NCBI GenBank assembly: GCA_041623475.1
Contig: JBFJWU010000193.1
Location: 1 to 6,773 of the forward strand
Source: JBFJWU01 sp041623475 [NCBI: bacterium]
GTDB lineage: Bacteria > J088
Direction of reading: 5' to 3'
DNA length: 6,773 nt
Shown: positions 5,239 to 6,773 of the stretch, in pieces
Position numbering within the stretch: the stretch's first letter is position 1
How the letters are laid out: every line of letters starts with the position of its first letter
Notes under the pieces: generated by a model
Told to the model about the DNA's origin: nothing
The model's database searches: none
Seen by the model: only the letters and a program-made list of their open reading frames with translations
Program-made: the position numbers and the translations under genes

Positions 5239-6666
5239 GTGGTCAGCGTCAAGGAAAAAAAGCGGTTTTCTACCGGCCGCGCCCGTAACCCGGAAGCGTT
5301 TGTTGAAGTCACTAGACCAGAACAACTGGTCAAGATCCTTCACCGACTGATTCGGGCCGGCGCGGACCGTCGAATTTCGGCCATACTCGCCCGCCTGCAC
5401 CCGGCCGACATCGCCCACATCCTGACATTCCTGCCGATTCCCGAATCGCGGCAACTGATTCGAATCCTGTTCCGGCTACGCAAGGCGGCGGCAACCATCA
5501 GTGAACTGCCCAGCGGCATGGTCCACGAGATACTTGAAGGAATTGAACCGGACATCATGGCCGAGTTTGTCCGGCGACTGCCCCCGGACGACGCCGCGGA
5601 TATCCTGCAGGAATTGCCGCCTGACGAGCTTCGCGCGGTCTTGCAGATTCTGCACATAGACGAGGTTAACGAGTTAAAAGCGCTACTGGCCTACAGCGAC
5701 GATACGGCCGGCGCAATCATGAACCCGGACTTTTTCGCCCTTGATTCGCAGTTAACCGTTGACGAAGCAATCCAGAAGATTCGCGATGCGGGTGACCTGC
5801 TCGAGTCTGTTTTCTACATCTATGTCGTCGACGAAACGAATCGCCTGCTGGGCACGGTCAGCATGCGCGAGATCCTGCTTGCACCCGGGACTCGCATCCT
5901 CAGCGACGCGCTGCGGACCAATCCGGTAATGGTCCGTGTGGATATGTCAGAAGACAAGGTCGCCGAGATTATTGCCAAGTATGACCTGCTGGCGGTGCCC
6001 GTCGTCGATGAGCGGGAGCAGTTAATCGGTGTAATTACCGTTGACGACGTAATTGATGTCATTCAGGACGCCGCGACCGAAGGGCTGTACCGAATGGCGG
6101 CGCTGGACGAGGAAGACCGTGTATTCAGTTCGCCCGCGCGATCGGTTGCCCTGCGATTGCCGTGGTTGAGCCTGAACTTCCTGACGGCACTGCTGGCCGC
6201 GCTGACGGTTGGGCTGTTTGAGGACCTGATTACCGAAGTCGTTGCCCTGGCGGCCATGATGCCGATTGTCGCGGGAATGGGTGGTAATTCCGGCACCCAG
6301 ACGCTGACCGTGATGATTCGCGGTCTTGCCCTGGGCGAAATTCGATCACTGAACGTGCGCAAGGCTGTCGCCAAAGAGTTCGCCGTCGGCCTGACCAATG
6401 GCATCTGCATTGGCCTGATGGGTGGTATTTTTGCATGGCTCTGGAAAGGTGAATGGTGGCTGGGCGTGTTGCTGGGAATCGCAATCGTCGTCAACCTCTG
6501 CATCGCGGCGCTCGGCGGCGCGACCATTCCCCTGATACTTCGTCGTTTCAAACTGGACCCCGCGTTGGGATCCAGCATCTTCCTGACGACCCTGACCGAC
6601 GTTTTCGGTTTCTTCTGCTTCCTGGGACTGGCTGCCTGGCTGCTGCCGCTGATCGGCGTGATCTGA
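5239..6666 (+). CDS. mgtE: MgtE-type magnesium channel/transporter
   Basis: Inner-membrane, magnesium-gated channel that takes up Mg2+ and may pass other divalent ions such as Co2+. I choose the GTG at 5239, with GGGAG 9 nt upstream, giving 475 residues, close to the usual 450. An open frame reaches a TTG at 5170, but it has no ribosome-binding site and adds residues atypical of the family. Order: cytosolic superhelical N domain (about 27-150, with the typical LPPDDAADILQELP segment), CBS domain 1 (about 161-214), CBS domain 2 (about 228-280), connecting plug helix with an acidic EEDR, then five membrane helices (about 308-473). Signature GNSGTQT is at 349-355, and the pore-lining Asp is in TDVFGF (Asp454), equivalent to Asp432 of the Thermus enzyme. 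All expected parts are intact. The next gene starts within its stop codon, so the two are probably cotranscribed. Confidence 0.95.
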   Translation: MVSVKEKKRFSTGRARNPEAFVEVTRPEQLVKILHRLIRAGADRRISAILARLHPADIAHILTFLPIPESRQLIRILFRLRKAAATISELPSGMVHEILEGIEPDIMAEFVRRLPPDDAADILQELPPDELRAVLQILHIDEVNELKALLAYSDDTAGAIMNPDFFALDSQLTVDEAIQKIRDAGDLLESVFYIYVVDETNRLLGTVSMREILLAPGTRILSDALRTNPVMVRVDMSEDKVAEIIAKYDLLAVPVVDEREQLIGVITVDDVIDVIQDAATEGLYRMAALDEEDRVFSSPARSVALRLPWLSLNFLTALLAALTVGLFEDLITEVVALAAMMPIVAGMGGNSGTQTLTVMIRGLALGEIRSLNVRKAVAKEFAVGLTNGICIGLMGGIFAWLWKGEWWLGVLLGIAIVVNLCIAALGGATIPLILRRFKLDPALGSSIFLTTLTDVFGFFCFLGLAAWLLPLIGVI

Positions 6667-6773
6667 TGTCGGACGGTCGCGACACCAGTTCCATCAGTTT
6701 TACTGCACATTACACAGGGTATGTCTGGTATCGGAATGGAATGTCGCACAGGCGCCTGCGAACAAACAGAGGC
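6666..6773 (+). CDS. SAM-dependent methyltransferase, LCM-like, N-terminal fragment (runs off right edge)
   Basis: The first 36 codons of a gene beginning at the ATG that shares one base with the mgtE stop (TGATG). The frame stays open to the window end. The N-terminus contains SISFTAHYTGYVWYRNGMSH, which strongly recalls the opening of class I SAM-dependent methyltransferases of the leucine carboxyl methyltransferase-like family, whose members often begin with a similar TAHYTGYVW-x-RNGLSH block. These enzymes methylate carboxyl or hydroxyl groups of unknown small-molecule or protein substrates in most bacteria. The SAM-binding motifs would lie beyond the edge, so the identification rests on this one conserved block. 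There is no independent Shine-Dalgarno, so translation is probably coupled to mgtE. Confidence 0.62.
   Translation, partial: MSDGRDTSSISFTAHYTGYVWYRNGMSHRRLRTNRG

Overview
The window reads as a roughly 6.8 kb piece of moderately GC-rich proteobacterial chromosome. A marine-type gammaproteobacterium is my best guess, because the fatty acyl-CoA reductase fragment at the left closely resembles the Marinobacter enzyme as I remember it. There is no rRNA, tRNA, insertion sequence or CRISPR array. Apart from the left edge, this is ordinary, dense core and accessory metabolism.

Left edge (1-1120): two gene pieces meet head to head. On the minus strand, about 155 to 1 encodes part of a PocR sensory domain that runs off the window and has no start codon. 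On the plus strand, about 147 to 1097 encodes the linker and complete C-terminal short-chain dehydrogenase domain of a two-domain fatty acyl-CoA reductase, whose N-terminal reductase domain is missing. They meet at a 9-bp stretch containing the palindrome GATATC. This is either a genomic rearrangement breakpoint or an inverted chimera made during amplification or assembly, and it is the most unusual thing here.

Minus-strand block (1121-2440): a small zinc-ribbon protein of unknown function, a spacer of about 230 bp with two inverted repeats, and a GntR-family regulator whose effector domain resembles the acyl-CoA-sensing domain of FadR. The regulator is divergent from ribF across a 95-bp gap that holds a perfect TATAAT box and nested inverted repeats, which are candidate operators.

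Plus-strand pair (2536-4336): ribF (FMN and FAD synthesis) and aroE (shikimate dehydrogenase). They overlap by 8 bp and are very probably cotranscribed. Five bases beyond aroE, a minus-strand short-chain dehydrogenase gene (4342-5073) converges on it.

Right block (5239-6773): an MgtE-type magnesium channel, followed with a 1-nt stop/start overlap by the first 36 codons of a gene whose N-terminus resembles the leucine-carboxyl-methyltransferase-like SAM-dependent methyltransferases. It runs off the right edge.

The acyl-CoA reductase fragment, the FadR-like regulator and the dehydrogenase hint at a lipid theme, but their shared function is inference only. I see no convincing undescribed multi-gene system. 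The best leads are the left junction, the orphan zinc-ribbon gene, the gntR/ribF operator region and the mgtE-methyltransferase coupling.
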